Origin: an uncultured Clostridia bacterium
GTDB lineage: Bacteria; Bacillota; Clostridia; Christensenellales; Aristaeellaceae
Direction of reading: 5' to 3'
Length of the DNA stretch: 64,000 bases
NCBI GenBank assembly: GCA_945948915.1
Contig: CAMFCQ010000007.1
Span: 1 to 64,000 of the forward strand
Part shown: piece by piece, positions 47,912-58,124 of the stretch
How the letters are laid out: every line of letters begins with the position of its first letter
Position numbering within the stretch: the first letter of the stretch is position 1
Translations under genes and position numbers: made by a program
The notes under the pieces: generated by a model
Told to the model about the DNA's origin: nothing
Database searches by the model: none
Seen by the model: the letters and a program-made list of their open reading frames with translations, nothing else

Positions 47912-47940
47912 AGTATACAGGCAGTCGATCCCGCTGTCAA
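47912..47940 (-). promoter_or_regulatory. Sigma-A promoter of ZIP transporter
   Basis: TTGACA-17 bp-TATACT on minus strand. Confidence 0.8.
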
Positions 47941-47982
47941 TCGCCCGCCGGAATTTCTTGCGCGCAGAATTTGAAAAAAAGC

Positions 47983-48011
47983 TTGCATTTTCCGCCAGGG
48001 CATGCTATACT
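47983..48011 (+). promoter_or_regulatory. Promoter of tRNA-Ala
   Basis: TTGCAT-17 bp-TATACT. Confidence 0.7.
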
Positions 48012-48041
48012 GATTACCGTTCTGAAGCGAATACATCCTAT

Positions 48042-48117
48042 GGGGCATTAGCACAGTTGGTAGCGCGCTACATTCGCATTGTAGAGGTCACCGGTTCGAA
48101 TCCGGTATGCTCCACCA
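48042..48117 (+). tRNA. tRNA-Ala (anticodon CGC), CCA encoded
   Basis: GGGGCAT...ATGCTCC acceptor with G3:U70; anticodon stem CTACA-TTCGCAT-TGTAG; T arm CCGGTTCGAATCCGG. Confidence 0.95.
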
Positions 48118-48123
48118 CAATTT

Positions 48124-48153
48124 GTCCGAAAACTACGGTTTTCGGACTTTTTT
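48124..48153 (+). terminator. Rho-independent terminator of tRNA-Ala
   Basis: GTCCGAAAAC-tacg-GTTTTCGGAC TTTTTT. Confidence 0.9.
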
Positions 48154-48203
48154 CTTGTTTATTTTGCTCATTTTTCGTCCAAAAACCCAAAAACAAGGAC
48201 CTT

Positions 48204-48410
48204 TCAGCCCCTGATTTCCTGCTTTCTATTGTTGAAGTGCGCGACAAGTGCGCCGACGCCCAATAGCTTTATGGCGCGGCGTAGATTATTGGTGTGGAAG
48301 CTGAGGGCGATTTCGGCGCTCACCTTTTCCTTTCCTCTGCCAGGAAGTAGTGTGCGCCGTCGTACCACTTGATCGTCCCGAACGGATGCTTTGGATATAG
48401 CGCATGCGCT
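48204..48410 (-). pseudogene. Frameshifted C-terminal remnant of a DDE transposase (IS1182-like)
   Basis: Minus strand YPKHPFGTIKWYDGAHYFLAE then +1 shift to GKEKVSAEIALSFHTNNLRRAIKLLG. Confidence 0.75.
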
Positions 48411-48680
48411 CACCGCTTTTTCTTTATTGTATCATAGTCTCTCTCTTGTACATAAAGCGTTTGACTCCCCTGCTCTCTACTGGAGGGTAGGGGAGTCGTG
48501 CTGTTTTCAGACACACTGACCATAGATGAGAAATCCGAACATCATCCCGGTGCGGGTGAGTTCGGATTTCTTCTTTTTCTCGGGTATTGCATGCAATCAA
48601 TGGAAGCGACGACGGAAATGAAGCAGCGCAGTCAGCAGCCCGCCATCGGTAAGCAGCTGACCCGACGGGCCTTCTCCCCA

Positions 48681-49601
48681 CTAAATCGCCCCGGAACGGA
48701 TCCCCTCCCGCACCAGCGCGATAAAATCGCTTGTCCAGGACGAAACGTAGCTCCCGGCGCGCGTGGCTGCAGCGAAATTGAGCGCGGCTTTGCAGCCCGA
48801 CAGGCGGAAGGCGTCGCATCGCTCCCGCGCTTCAAAATGGCGCAGAAGGCCGCCGCTCAGGAAGGCTGCGCCGTAGCCGTTGGCGGCAAGCAGCGCGGCG
48901 GCGCGGATGTTGCTGCTTTCAATGGTCTTTCGGGGACGGATATGCCGGGCAGACAGCTCGGAGAGGATGTACTGGCCCTGACGCTGCCCATGCTTTTGCA
49001 GGATGAGCGTTTCATCCGCCAGCTGCTCAAGCGTCAGTGAGCGCGCACCGTCAGGCTCGGTGCGGGCAGCGCTGCCCAGCGGATGTCCCTTGGGCAGAAT
49101 GACATAGAGCCAGTCTTCCTCCAGAATCTCGTAGTTCAGGCGCGCATTCTTTTCCGACAGGCTGAAAAACGCCAGATCAATATCGCCGCAAGCCAGCGCT
49201 TCATCCAGAACGGCGCTGGCTTCTTCCATGATTTCCACATCGATATTCGGGTGCTGACTGCGGAAGACTGGCAGCACAGCCGGCATGATGAAGCTGCAGC
49301 GGAACGGAGGAATGCCAACACGCAGCCGCCCTTTCTCCTCGCGGCGGATGTCGGTCATTTCCGCCTCCATTTCCCGCCGGGTCTGCAGAATTTTCTGTGC
49401 ATAGGACAGATAGCGCTCGCCGGCGTAGGTCAGACGCATGCGCCTTCCGATGCGCTGGAACAGCAGCAGGCCCAGCTCGTCCTCGAGCCGCTGCAGATAC
49501 CGGCTCAGCGCAGGCTGGGTAACAAACAGCTTCTCAGCAGCGCGGCTCAGGTTTTCCTCCTGCCAGATGGCCACAAAGTACTCCAGCTCTCTGATCTCCA
49601 T
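48681..49601 (-). CDS. LysR family transcriptional regulator
   Basis: MEIRELEYFVAIWQEENLSRAAEKLFVTQPALSRYLQRLEDELG. Confidence 0.95.
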   Translation of the reverse strand: MEIRELEYFVAIWQEENLSRAAEKLFVTQPALSRYLQRLEDELGLLLFQRIGRRMRLTYAGERYLSYAQKILQTRREMEAEMTDIRREEKGRLRVGIPPFRCSFIMPAVLPVFRSQHPNIDVEIMEEASAVLDEALACGDIDLAFFSLSEKNARLNYEILEEDWLYVILPKGHPLGSAARTEPDGARSLTLEQLADETLILQKHGQRQGQYILSELSARHIRPRKTIESSNIRAAALLAANGYGAAFLSGGLLRHFEARERCDAFRLSGCKAALNFAAATRAGSYVSSWTSDFIALVREGIRSGAI

Positions 49602-49753
49602 GCAGGGCATCCCTCCTCTTTCCTGCATTGTACCACAAGCTATGATTTATGGTAATAGAAACTATAAAAACATGTGGACTATTCTTATAAAAAGGTATGT
49701 GTTAAAATGCTGGCAAGAGCGCGAGCGCGCTGAAAAATGAGGAGGGCACACAC

Positions 49754-51499
49754 ATGAAGAGGCTTTTTGTACTGCTGATGACCATGCTGCTGTCTGCAGC
49801 GGCACTTGCCGAGCCGATGACCCTGACCGGCGTCGGCCGCGGAATCGACGGCGATGTGGTTGTCGAGGTGACGGCGGACGACACGACGATTTATTCCGTC
49901 AGGGTGACGGCGCACAATGAGACGCCGGGCATCGGCACGGTGGCGGTGGAGAAGCTGCCGGAAGCGATTGTTGCGGAGAACAGCATCGCTGTAGACACCA
50001 TCAGCGGCGTGACCGTGACCAGCAGCGCGATCAAGGAAGCTGTGCGGGCTGCTCTGGAGAGCGCAGGCATCGATGCGGCAGCATTTGAGGTTGCTGCGGT
50101 GAAGGAAACCGCTGCGGAGCGCACGGCCGTAACGCTTGAATGCGACGTGGTCATCGTCGGTGCGGGCGGCGCTGGCCTGACCGCTGCTGTCAAGGCGAGC
50201 CAGGCGGGCGCCCAGGTGCTCGTGCTGGAGAAGATGCCCATCGTCGGCGGCAACAGCCTGAAGGCGACGGGCGGCATGAACGCAGCGGGCACGCAGTTCC
50301 AGGCGGCGCTGGGCATCACGGACAGCGGCGTGCAGGCGTTTATCGAGGACACCATGAACGGCGGCCATCAGATCAACGACCCGGCGCTGGTGACGACGAT
50401 GGCGGAGAACAGCGCGGATGCGGTGGACTGGCTGGCTTCCATCGGCGCAGAGCTGCCGAAGGTTGCGGCCACGGGCGGAACCGTTCACAAGTATCTGCAT
50501 GAGCCGGCGGACGGCAGCGCGGTGGGCAGCTATCTGATTGCCCGGCTCAGCGCCGTGTGCGAGGAAGCAGGCGTGACCGTGCTGCTGAATACGGAAGCGA
50601 CGGAACTTGTGATGGAGAACAGCGCGGCAGTCGGCGTGAAGGCGCAGGACGAGGCGCACGATTACACGGTCAAGGCGGGCGCCGTCATACTGGCCACGGG
50701 TGGCTTCGGCGCGAACTATGAGATGATGACGCAGGTTGACGCGAGCCTGGCCAACGCCGTGACGACGAACCACGCCGGTGCAACCGGCGACGGCATCCTC
50801 ATGGCCGTTTCCGTGGGCGCGGATACGGTGGATATGGAGCGCATCCAGCTGCACCCGACGGTGTATCAGGAGACGGGCCTGCTGGTCAGCGAGAGCGTGC
50901 GCAGCATGGGCGCCATTCTGGTCAACAGCGAGGGCAAGCGCTTCTGCAACGACATGTCCACCCGCGACGCGGTTTCCGCAGCGGAGCTTGAGCAGAGCGA
51001 CAGCGGCGCATATATCATCTTTGACCAGCGCATCGTGGACAATCTCTCCTCCACGAAGAAGTACATCAACAACGGCCTGACCGTGCAGGCGGACACCTAT
51101 GAGGCGCTTGCCGCGGCGATGGAGCTGAACGAAGAGGCTTCTGCTGCCTTTGTGCAGACGATGGAAACGTGGAACGCGGCAGTCGCCGCAGGCGAGGACG
51201 CCGAATTCGGCCGCAACAACGGCATGGATGAGGATCTGGCGACCGCGCCGTATTACGCGATCCGCGTCGCGCCCGGCATCCATCACACGATGGGCGGCCT
51301 GAAGATCAACCCCGACACGCAGGTGCTCGATAAGCAGGGAAGCGCGATCCCCGGCCTGTATGCGGCGGGCGAGACGACCGGCGGCGTCCATGGCGGCAAC
51401 CGCATCGGCGGCAACGCGGTGTGCGACTTCGTGGTTTTCGGCCGCATTGCGGGCGAAAACGCAGCGCAGTATGCCGCGGCACACGGCACAGCCGAGTAA
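49754..51499 (+). CDS. Secreted FMN-binding / FAD-dependent reductase (fumarate/urocanate reductase-like)
   Basis: Signal peptide; DTISGVTVTSSAIKEAV FMN-binding motif; VVIVGAGGAGLTAAVKASQAGAQVLVLEKMPIVGGNSLKATGGMNA; GGVHGGNRIGGNAVCDFVVFGRIAG. Confidence 0.92.
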   Translation: MKRLFVLLMTMLLSAAALAEPMTLTGVGRGIDGDVVVEVTADDTTIYSVRVTAHNETPGIGTVAVEKLPEAIVAENSIAVDTISGVTVTSSAIKEAVRAALESAGIDAAAFEVAAVKETAAERTAVTLECDVVIVGAGGAGLTAAVKASQAGAQVLVLEKMPIVGGNSLKATGGMNAAGTQFQAALGITDSGVQAFIEDTMNGGHQINDPALVTTMAENSADAVDWLASIGAELPKVAATGGTVHKYLHEPADGSAVGSYLIARLSAVCEEAGVTVLLNTEATELVMENSAAVGVKAQDEAHDYTVKAGAVILATGGFGANYEMMTQVDASLANAVTTNHAGATGDGILMAVSVGADTVDMERIQLHPTVYQETGLLVSESVRSMGAILVNSEGKRFCNDMSTRDAVSAAELEQSDSGAYIIFDQRIVDNLSSTKKYINNGLTVQADTYEALAAAMELNEEASAAFVQTMETWNAAVAAGEDAEFGRNNGMDEDLATAPYYAIRVAPGIHHTMGGLKINPDTQVLDKQGSAIPGLYAAGETTGGVHGGNRIGGNAVCDFVVFGRIAGENAAQYAAAHGTAE

Positions 51500-51546
51500 T
51501 CACGATATCCGGGCCGCGCTCCGGCAACAGACAATGCCACAGGCAA

Positions 51547-51598
51547 AGACCTCCTGCTGCAGTATCCAGAGCAGACGCTGCAGCAGGAGGTCTTTCTG
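51547..51598 (+). terminator. Rho-independent terminator
   Basis: AAAGACCTCCTGCTGCAG...CTGCAGCAGGAGGTCTTTCT. Confidence 0.8.
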
Positions 51599-51797
51599 TA
51601 AGCCAAGTCGCGGACAGTGACGGCTATGCAGACCGGCAAAGGTTACAGCGGAAGACGCCCGCTGTAAACCGCCGCCCAGCAAATTCCGTGCGTTTCTTTT
51701 CGTGACGCAGGACGATATCTGTGCTATAATACTGCATGGACGTGTACACCGCGCGCCCGAACTCACAGGCACATGAGAAAGCAGGAGGAGACGCTCC

Positions 51798-52796
51798 ATG
51801 AAAAAACACAGAAGACGGCTTTCCTCCTTCAGAAGGAAGCGAACGGTCGGCGAATTCACGCTCAATCCGCGGCGGCAAGTCCGCCGCCGCAGCGCTGTAC
51901 AGAGAAATCTCTCCCGCGCGCTTATGCTGGCGCTTGCCGCGCTGATTGTCCTGAGTCTGGTTATGATCGCGGGCATCCTGCTGCGCAGCATGCGCACCAA
52001 GAAGCTGAACGCAGAGCTTTCCGCGCTCCATGCGGTGCAGACGACCCTCGCACCGACCGCACCCGCAGCGGAGGAAACGCCGGTGTCCGCGCCCTCGCCC
52101 GAGGCTACAGCGTCCCCTGCGCCCTCGCCCACGGCAGAGACGGCCGCAGCGCCGCGCTTTCATCAGGTCGGCGGAACGCCCCTTGCGCACATGGAGACGC
52201 TCTACAACCAGAATCACGACCTCATCGCCTGGCTGAGCATTCCCGATGTGATCGACCTGCCCGTCATGTACAGGGACAACCGCTACTACCTGACGCACGA
52301 CTTCAACAAGAGCAAGAACGCCTCGGGAACGATCTTTCTGGATGAGAACCATCGCTTCTCGGAGCAGACGCAGAACCTGCTGCTTCACGGGCACAACATG
52401 AAGGACGGCACCATGTTCGGCCGTCTGGTGCACTATCTGCAAAGCATCGATTATTACCGCAGCCACCCCTTTGTCCACCTGGACACGCTCTGGGAGGAGG
52501 AACAGTACGTCATTTTCGCCGTGCTGCACGTGCCGCTCGACGTGAAAGACGAGCGGTTCATCAACTACTTCTCCCATCCCACGTTTGCAAGCGACGCATC
52601 GTTTGACGCCTACGTGCGCCAGCTTCAGGTGAATTCCGTCTACGGGGTCCCCATCGACGTCAGGTCCTCTGACGCGCTGCTCACGCTCTCCACCTGCATC
52701 GACGAGGACAGGCTGGTCATCGTCTGCCGGCGAATCCGGGAGGACGAATCCCGCTCCGAGCTGAAAAGCCTGGTGCGGCTGGCACAGAAGCAGTAA
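51798..52796 (+). CDS. Class B sortase
   Basis: N-terminal TM; FHQVGGTPLAHMETLYNQNHDLIAWLSIP...LLLHGHNMKDGTMFG...LLTLSTCIDEDRLVIVCRR. Confidence 0.93.
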   Translation: MKKHRRRLSSFRRKRTVGEFTLNPRRQVRRRSAVQRNLSRALMLALAALIVLSLVMIAGILLRSMRTKKLNAELSALHAVQTTLAPTAPAAEETPVSAPSPEATASPAPSPTAETAAAPRFHQVGGTPLAHMETLYNQNHDLIAWLSIPDVIDLPVMYRDNRYYLTHDFNKSKNASGTIFLDENHRFSEQTQNLLLHGHNMKDGTMFGRLVHYLQSIDYYRSHPFVHLDTLWEEEQYVIFAVLHVPLDVKDERFINYFSHPTFASDASFDAYVRQLQVNSVYGVPIDVRSSDALLTLSTCIDEDRLVIVCRRIREDESRSELKSLVRLAQKQ

Positions 52797-52814
52797 GCTG
52801 ATCCTGACAGAATG

Positions 52815-53012
52815 CATTGGGCTGCCGCCCAAACCTGCCTGAGGGACTGGTCCCCAGGCTAGGGGTTTGGGGGATGAAATCCCCCAACGTCTCCATATCG
52901 CGAAGCGATCAAAGAAAAGCAGTCAGGGAGCGAAGCGTTACCTGACGGCCGGTTATTGCATGGCCGATTTTATTTGAGAGTAGTATTATAGCTCGTTTCT
53001 AACAGAAGATAG
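52815..53012 (+). repeat. Modular palindromic element, copy R7 (chimeric)
   Basis: 52843-52983 is identical to the reverse complement of 43747-43887; left part matches the R2/R3 subtype. Confidence 0.88.
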
Positions 53013-53037
53013 CATTATGGATTTCAGGGCAAGCAAA

Positions 53038-53084
53038 GACATCCTGCTGCGAAAGAACTGCAGCAGGATGTCTTTTGTTATGAA
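53038..53084 (+). terminator. Strong hairpin terminator
   Basis: AAAGACATCCTGCTGC-gaaagaact-GCAGCAGGATGTCTTTTGTT. Confidence 0.75.
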
Positions 53085-53098
53085 GATCTATTCGTATA

Positions 53099-53264
53099 GT
53101 GTCGTTCTCGGGCACAGATCCACATGATTTGCGGAACTTTGTCGGTGATGCCGCCGGCAGCATGCCGGGTTGTTATGTAAGCTTTCCGCAAAATGTCGTT
53201 TTCGGGCACCGAGCTTTATGATGTGCGTAGCTATGTCGGCAATGCCGCCGGCAGCTTGCCGGTT
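53099..53264. repeat. Two direct REP-like units downstream of ABC operon
   Basis: GTGTCGTTCTCGGGCAC...GTCGGTGATGCCGCCGGCAGCATGCCGG and ATGTCGTTTTCGGGCAC...GTCGGCAATGCCGCCGGCAGCTTGCCGG. Confidence 0.75.
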
Positions 53265-53310
53265 TATACTGTCCATCTGACGGAATACAGCCCGTCTGTC
53301 AGGTTGGATA

Positions 53311-54105
53311 TCAGGACAGCAGCAGCTTGTCGCTGTTGAGCTGCTGGCCCGCAGCCTTCTCAAACAGACCCATCAGGTCGGCACGGGTGAGCTTCTTCTT
53401 CTCCTCACCCTCCACGTCAACCACGACACGGCCCTCGTGCATCATGATGAGGCGGTTGCCGTAATCGATCGCGTCCTGCATGTTGTGGGTGATCATCAGC
53501 GCGGTAAGCTTCTGCTCCCTGATGATCTTGTCACTCAGCTCCAGCACCTTCGCGGCGGTCTTCGGATCGAGCGCAGCGGTGTGCTCGTCCAGCAGCAGCA
53601 GCTTGGGCGTGCGCAGCGTCGCCATCAGCAGCGTCAGCGCCTGACGCTGGCCGCCGGAGAGCAGGCCGACCTTGCTGGCCATGCGGTCTTCCAGGCCCAG
53701 ATCCAGCTTGCGCAGCTGCTCGCGGTACATCTCGCGCTCCATGTTGCTGATGCCCCACTTGAGTCCGCGGCGCTGACCGCGGCGCATGGCCAGCGCCATG
53801 TTCTCCTCGATGTTCATCGTCGCGGCGGTGCCGGTCATCGGGTCCTGGAACACGCGGCCCAGATACTGCGCACGTTTGAATTCCGGCAGGTTCGTCACGT
53901 TCTCGCCGCCGATTTCAATGGTGCCCTTATCCACCGGGAATACGCCCGCCACCGCATTGAGCATGGTGGACTTGCCCGCGCCGTTGCCGCCGATGACGGT
54001 GGTGAAGTCGCCGGGGTTCAGGTGCAGCTGCACATCCACCAGCGCGGTCTTTTCGGTGATCAGGCCGGGGTTGAATGTCTTGGCAATGTGATTGATCTTG
54101 AGCAT
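53311..54105 (-). CDS. ABC transporter ATP-binding protein (TrpZ-like)
   Basis: TTVIGGNGAGKSTMLNAVAG; LLSGGQRQALTLLMA; LLLLDEHTAALD. Confidence 0.92.
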   Translation of the reverse strand: MLKINHIAKTFNPGLITEKTALVDVQLHLNPGDFTTVIGGNGAGKSTMLNAVAGVFPVDKGTIEIGGENVTNLPEFKRAQYLGRVFQDPMTGTAATMNIEENMALAMRRGQRRGLKWGISNMEREMYREQLRKLDLGLEDRMASKVGLLSGGQRQALTLLMATLRTPKLLLLDEHTAALDPKTAAKVLELSDKIIREQKLTALMITHNMQDAIDYGNRLIMMHEGRVVVDVEGEEKKKLTRADLMGLFEKAAGQQLNSDKLLLS

Positions 54106-54106
54106 G

Positions 54107-55018
54107 TCAGACGCCCCCCTTCTTCTTGCTGAAGTACTTGGCGCGCCAGTACGGCGTCGCCAGGAACATGGCGACGACCAGCGCCGTCAGGAGCTTGAGG
54201 TCGTTGGTGTTCAGGCCCAGCCAGAGCACCACCTGAATAACCAGATAGTACAGGATGGCGCCGATGACCACCGCCAGCAGCTTCAGGCCGAAGTTGCGGA
54301 AGACCTTGCCCAGCACCACCTCGCCGATGATGACCGCCGCCAGACCGATAACGATCGCGCCGCGGCCCATGCCCACGTCTGAGAAGCCCTGGTACTGCGC
54401 CAGCAGCGCACCGGCCAGCGCGACGATGCCGTTGGAGATCATCAGGCCCAGCACGGTGTTGGTGTTGGTGTTGATACCCTGCGCACGCGCCATGTTCCGG
54501 TTCGCGCCGGTTGCACGCAGCGAGCAGCCCAGCTCCGTGCCGAAGAACCAGTACAGCAGCAGGATCAGCGCAGCCACGAACAGCACCAGGATCACAATCG
54601 GATTCTGAAGGCCGATGGCACGCGCATTGCGCGAGGACAGCAGCAGGCTATACTTGTTCACGCTCAGCGCAACATTGGCCTTATTACCCATGATGCGCAG
54701 GTTCACAGAGTACAGCGCCAGCTGCGTCAGAATGCCGGACAGGATCGCCGGGATGCCGCAGAAGGTGTGGAACAGACCCGTCACCAGGCCCGCCAGCATG
54801 CCCGCGACAAAGGCCGCCAGCAGCGCGGCCCACACGCTCCAGCCGTTGATGATGAGCATCGCAGCCACAGCGCCGCCGGTGGCGATGGAGCCGTCCACCG
54901 TCAGGTCGGATACCTCGAGGATGCGATAGGTGATGTACACGCCGATGGCCAGCAGGCCCCAGATCATGCCCTGCGCAACCGCGCCCGGCATGGCGTTAAA
55001 CAGCTTGACAATCTGCAC
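54107..55018 (-). CDS. ABC transporter permease (TrpY-like)
   Basis: GTG start with SD GAGGAGG; GLLAIGVYITYRILEVSDLTVDGSIATGGAVAA. Confidence 0.9.
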   Translation of the reverse strand: MQIVKLFNAMPGAVAQGMIWGLLAIGVYITYRILEVSDLTVDGSIATGGAVAAMLIINGWSVWAALLAAFVAGMLAGLVTGLFHTFCGIPAILSGILTQLALYSVNLRIMGNKANVALSVNKYSLLLSSRNARAIGLQNPIVILVLFVAALILLLYWFFGTELGCSLRATGANRNMARAQGINTNTNTVLGLMISNGIVALAGALLAQYQGFSDVGMGRGAIVIGLAAVIIGEVVLGKVFRNFGLKLLAVVIGAILYYLVIQVVLWLGLNTNDLKLLTALVVAMFLATPYWRAKYFSKKKGGV

Positions 55019-55177
55019 GGAGAAGTCCTCCTCATGGTCGTATGGAGTGAAAGTATCAGAACAAAGCGAAGCCAAGAAAGAGGATGGCCTCTTCCTTGGC
55101 TTATTTCGTTTCTTACTCTATAAGTCCTTTCTCAAAGCACCGGACTCGGCCTCAAAGCGCCGGGACTTATATGACTT

Positions 55178-55212
55178 GGTCGGTGATGCAACCGGCATCA
55201 TGCCGGTTTAGC
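55178..55212. repeat. Third partial copy of REP-like unit
   Basis: GGTCGGTGATGCAACCGGCATCATGCCGGTTTA, matching the core at 53140-53170 and 53235-53264. Confidence 0.65.
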
Positions 55213-55215
55213 CGG

Positions 55216-56148
55216 TCACTCGATGGCGACATAGCCCTCCGGCATCGTGATGCCCAGCGCCTCGGCGTTGGCCGCGTTGTACTTCTTGGTGAACTGCGGA
55301 GCGTACTCGATCGGCATCGTGGAGATGTCCGCGCCGTTGGCGAGGATCTCATAGGCCATCAGGCCGGTGGCATAGCCGATGTCGTAGTAGCTGATGGTCA
55401 GGGTCGCAACGCCGCAGCCCTTGCAGATGCCTTCCTCACCGACGACGGCCGGAACCTTGGCCGGGATCAGCTCATTGGCGATGGTCTCGGTGTAGGCGGC
55501 AGCAGTGTTGTCGGTCGGGATATACACTACGTCACAGTTCTGCGCAGCCAGCGCGGAAACGGAAGCAACGTCGTTGGAGTCGGTAAAAGCGAATTCCTCG
55601 GTCTCATAGCCGAGCTTGGCCAGTTCCTCGCCCACGACCTTCACCTGATAGATGGAGTTCGCCTCGGCGGAGCAGTACAGCAGGCCAACCTTCTTGGCAT
55701 CCGGGAAGAGCTCCTTGACCATCGCAGCCTGCTGATCCAGCGGGGCCAGATCGGAGGTGCCGGAGACGTTGATGCCGGTCACGCCGGTGAAGCTGTCGAT
55801 GCCCAGCGCCACGCCGTACTCGGTGACGGAGGTACCCAGCAGCGGGATGTCGCCGGTCGCCGCAACCGCCGCCTGCAGGGCCGGGGTCGCATTGCACATG
55901 ATGAGGTCAACGCCGTCGGAGACGAACGTGTTGGCGATGGTCGCGCAGTTCACGGCGTCGCCGGAAGCGTTCTTCTCGTCAAAGACCACGTCAGGCATCT
56001 TCTCGGAAAGGGCGTCCTTGAAGCCCTGGGTCGCCTGATCGAGCGCGACGTGCTGAACCAGCTGGCAGATGCCGACGGTAGTCGCGCTGGCGCAGGCCGT
56101 CATGGCCACCATCATCAGGACAAGGGCGAGCGTAACGATCTTCTTCAT
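55216..56148 (-). CDS. ABC transporter substrate-binding protein (TrpX-like)
   Basis: Signal peptide; VGICQLVQHVALDQATQGFKDAL; QVKVVGEELAKLGYETEEF. Confidence 0.92.
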   Translation of the reverse strand: MKKIVTLALVLMMVAMTACASATTVGICQLVQHVALDQATQGFKDALSEKMPDVVFDEKNASGDAVNCATIANTFVSDGVDLIMCNATPALQAAVAATGDIPLLGTSVTEYGVALGIDSFTGVTGINVSGTSDLAPLDQQAAMVKELFPDAKKVGLLYCSAEANSIYQVKVVGEELAKLGYETEEFAFTDSNDVASVSALAAQNCDVVYIPTDNTAAAYTETIANELIPAKVPAVVGEEGICKGCGVATLTISYYDIGYATGLMAYEILANGADISTMPIEYAPQFTKKYNAANAEALGITMPEGYVAIE

Positions 56149-56357
56149 AGGTCATGTCCTCCGTTGCATTGGTTTCGGTCAAAAACTGTATCGCCATTAT
56201 ATCTCCGGCCCCAAATCATTGTCAATACATTTTTCGCGGCTTTTCCCTTTATTTTTAAGAATGTGCGCTTTTTTCCGTCCAGAAACACAAACATTTGGTT
56301 GACAAACCGTCTCGTAAATTTGAAGCCACTTTGTCAACTTTTGCCCGCTCATATGCA

Positions 56358-56396
56358 AAAAAGGAGACAGCGCCTTGTAAAACGCCGTCTCCATCT
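56358..56396 (-). terminator. Rho-independent terminator of gdhA
   Basis: GGAGACGGCG...CGCTGTCTCC TTTTTT on minus strand. Confidence 0.75.
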
Positions 56397-56404
56397 GTGT
56401 TGTC

Positions 56405-57868
<1,464 letters not shown>

Positions 57869-58124
57869 CTAAATTCTTATGATTTGCGTTTGAATCTCCT
57901 TCAATTTGCATGTTTCGTTCTGGTTCATGCCGTATTCTGTTCATGCTTTCCCAGATATGAAACCCCGGTAAACCGCCTGTGCTTGCGCCGCCGCTGATCC
58001 CGCGGGGCGGAAAAACGTCAAATCCTCTTTCGGCATTTCACAACCTATGCTATAATTTGATCACTGCCCGCCGCACACAGCAGCGGCCCACACGAAACCG
58101 CACCGCATTACAGGAGAAAGATCC

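Noticed and set aside
48424-48819. 131-aa minus-strand ORF
   Set aside because: Overlaps the end of the LysR gene in another frame and non-coding sequence; no motifs.
53088-53363. 91-aa minus-strand ORF after the ABC operon
   Set aside because: Made of the two REP-like units; no start context and no homology signal.
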